A DNA stretch of 24,374 nucleotides, taken from contig LRSR01000805.1 of assembly GCA_001579985.1 (NCBI GenBank), forward strand, positions 1 to 24,374. Direction: 5' to 3'. This stretch comes from Hypsibius dujardini. Its lineage: Eukaryota; Tardigrada; Eutardigrada; Parachela; Hypsibiidae. The notes beneath the pieces were generated by a model, which ran no database searches, was not told the origin of the DNA, and worked only from the letters and a program-made list of their open reading frames with translations. The position numbers and the translations under genes are program-made. The stretch's first letter is position 1. The number at the start of each line of letters is the position of its first letter. Below, in pieces: positions 23,266 through 24,374 of the stretch.

Positions 23266-23820
23266 TTCTGTCTTTCTGTCTGTCTGCCTGCCTATCTGTG
23301 TGTGTGTGGGTGTCTGTCTCTCCGTCTGCATCTGTGCTCCATCTGTCTGTTCATCAGTCCATCCGGTTGCTAGCTGCGCCTGTCTGTTGATACGTTTTGT
23401 AGTCTGTCAATCTGTTTGCATGGGTTTTTGCACCTATACTTTCGGTTTTTCTGCCTTGCTGTTCATCTGTCTTTATGCCTGCATGCGTGCTTGTCTGTCT
23501 GCCTATCTACCAATCAGGCTGTCCCACTTTTTGTCTATCTGCATGTCCAACTGACTGCCACTTCATGACGAACCTGCCCGATAATGAGCAACTTGGTGCA
23601 GTGTTCCTTCTCCGTTTTGATGAGCTCGTAAATATTTCCCTGTCTTTTGAGCTCATTCTGCGTGAGGGTGGCGAGATATTCCTTTTCCTGGCCGGCCTGC
23701 CAGTTCTCCGGCTCCAATGTGGCTAACTTCAGGGACGGATCAAAGTCCAAGAGACGAGCATGCGAGAGGAGATCCCGGCCGTCTGGCGGATTATCCGCGC
23801 TGGAATTATCTTCCGCCGGG
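18717..23820 (-). CDS. Lbc-type Rho guanine nucleotide exchange factor (DH-PH), 3' eleven exons
   Basis: Exons on the minus strand: 23574-23820, 22986-23162, 22761-22886, 22434-22557, 22176-22345, 21270-21720, 20759-21177, 20256-20557, 19952-20153, 19219-19755 and 18717-18938. All phases match and give 991 visible residues. The 5' end lies beyond the window. A DH domain covers about 40-275, with NELKRQGNIYELIKTEKEHC at its start and YRMTKYELLVKEILKHTE in the helix that contacts Rho. A PH domain follows at 282-400 (LLYEGTILS, RVLLLNDAIVFLQD, the conserved Trp in EREKWQ). After it come IDEAHLLKIRE and RHGTFNGFDG, which resemble the post-PH region of AKAP13, ARHGEF2 and ARHGEF18 (family knowledge). 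Residues 650-780 are coiled coil, 785-870 Pro-rich, and the C-terminus is basic, ending RTFL. Members load GTP on RhoA and control actin. I cannot choose between the ARHGEF2, ARHGEF18 and AKAP13 groups, because the N-terminal C1 or other domains are not in view. Confidence 0.9.
19010..19195 (+). repeat. (TGTC)n microsatellite in the last RhoGEF intron
   Basis: CTGT units with TATC, GCATGCATGC and CCTG interruptions. It fills most of intron 18939-19218 and ends about 25 bases from the donor of the preceding exon. In the sense of the gene it reads GACA. Confidence 0.93.
19829..19875 (+). repeat. (CAGA)n microsatellite in a RhoGEF intron
   Basis: About eleven CAGA units with one CGGA variant, in intron 19756-19951. 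In the sense of the gene it reads TCTG, opposite to the array in the next intron. Confidence 0.9.
20598..20700 (+). repeat. (CAGA)n microsatellite filling a RhoGEF intron
   Basis: CAGA units with TAGA and GCTAGA variants occupy about half of intron 20558-20758. Confidence 0.92.
21231..21254 (+). repeat. Short (CTGT)n array in a RhoGEF intron
   Basis: Six CTGT/TTGT units inside the 92-base intron 21178-21269. They end about 16 bases from the donor, and show the same motif at an early stage. Confidence 0.85.
21965..22145 (+). repeat. Degenerate (CAGA)n array in a RhoGEF intron
   Basis: CAGA units heavily mixed with CAAA, TAGA, CAGG and CATA variants in intron 21721-22175. It is more decayed than the other arrays and so probably older. 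Confidence 0.9.
22624..22748. mobile_element. MITE-like element, copy 2 (family C)
   Basis: A 125-bp relative of 10122-10242. The left end is CACACGTGGCAAAAACCTTG and the right end is the complement of CACAGGCAAAAATCTTGCGC. TA precedes the left end (22622-22623); the right flank is TC, so that duplication has changed. Both copies share CTGACCGAATTAAGCACTT and ACTCGGTTAGCGCAAG near their ends and differ in the middle. It lies inside RhoGEF intron 22558-22760, with its right end 12 bases from the 5' splice site. Confidence 0.82.
23191..23555 (+). repeat. Long degenerate (TGTC)n array in a RhoGEF intron
   Basis: A clean CTGT run at 23198-23285 followed by about 270 bases of decaying CTGT/CTAT/CTGC words that fill intron 23163-23573. 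Frames of the CLSV type through it are artefacts. Confidence 0.9.
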
Positions 23821-24374
23821 CTGCGCGGGGGAGAAAAAGAGTGAACATCAAGGTCAGTTTAACGATGTCATTCGCCGACAAATTAGCGCCAAAACCAACG
23901 ACACCAACACCTAAAGTGCCACACTATCCTACTACTGAAAGACCCATCCATCTTCGCCCCCCACGACCGTCTGGTGTATTATGAATCGAGTGTCCTGGGC
24001 GTCTCTCGTCATGGACGCATCCATCTTCGGCAATATGGCTCATAGGGAATCATCTTCAAAGAAACTAACTCATCCAAAGTTCCAATTAGCTCAATTAGCG
24101 AAAGGCAAGACTGACGAAATAATCACGCCTTTGATGCCTGACTTGTCTATGTTCAACACTGTCGATTTAATTGTCTGCCCAAATAGAGTCCATACGTCTG
24201 TGAGTCTGCCTGTGCCTCTGTCTGTCTTTTCGCTTGCCCGTCTGTATGTCTGTCTGCCAGTCACTCTGTCCGTCTGCCTGCGTGTTTTTGTTTCTGTATC
24301 TGTGTCTGCATATCTGTCTGTTGTCTGACTATTAGTTCATTTGTATGTTTGCATGTCTGTCTGTCTGTCTGTCT
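23821..24374. other. Upstream intron or 5' flank of the RhoGEF
   Basis: A clear acceptor (CCCCCGCGCAG) precedes the first visible exon, so this is intron. No further RhoGEF exon could be recognised to the window edge. A minus-strand frame near 23967-24042 (MSHIAEDGCVHDERRPG) was considered but has no matching splice phase. Confidence 0.5.
24187..24374 (+). repeat. Degenerate (TGTC)n array at the window edge
   Basis: CTGT/CTGC words from about 24187, with a clean run from 24352 that continues past the end of the window. Confidence 0.88.

Noticed and set aside
23967-24042. Minus-strand frame MSHIAEDGCVHDERRPG as an upstream RhoGEF exon
   Set aside because: No donor of the phase required by the next exon, and no similarity to known RhoGEF N-termini that I could see.

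Overview
This window is nuclear DNA from an animal. All genes are split by short GT-AG introns, most of about 70 to 500 bases. The products are animal families: tetraspanins, a YY1-type zinc-finger factor, the prefoldin-like subunit PDRG1 and a Lbc-type RhoGEF. Genes are close together (six to seven in 24 kb) and the sequence is full of CAGA/TGTC tetranucleotide arrays. This suggests an invertebrate with a compact genome. I cannot name the phylum from sequence alone.

Layout. On the plus strand, 730-9283 holds three tandem tetraspanin genes: the 3' part of one (730-2288) and two complete genes (4071-6359 and 7307-9283). Their exon boundaries and intron phases correspond, so they are local duplicates. 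Next on the plus strand is a five-exon YY1/Pho-like gene (10639-12967). From there the orientation flips. On the minus strand lie an unrecognised small gene with a possibly lipidated MG...C-C-C start (14224-15479), PDRG1 (15858-17419), and the 3' eleven exons of a RhoGEF with DH, PH and coiled-coil regions (18717-23820), whose 5' end lies beyond the window.

Introns and spacers carry most of the structure. There are about fifteen CAGA/TGTC arrays, several minisatellites (17, 21, 24 and 29 bp periods), and three unrelated short inverted-repeat elements that look like MITEs with TA target duplications. One MITE is in intron 2 of tetraspanin 2 and carries a 17-bp minisatellite. One is a near-perfect 124-bp hairpin in intron 2 of tetraspanin 3. 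The third occurs twice, upstream of YY1 and in a RhoGEF intron. An inverted repeat in PDRG1 intron 1 starts exactly at the 5' splice site.

The genes do not form one pathway. The tetraspanins are membrane scaffolds, YY1 is a nuclear DNA-binding factor, PDRG1 belongs to a co-chaperone complex and the RhoGEF activates Rho. I found no tRNA, rRNA, CRISPR or virus-derived element. No clear novel system is present. The best leads are the MITE families, the PDRG1 intron hairpin, the unusual acidic tail of YY1 and the unrecognised gene.
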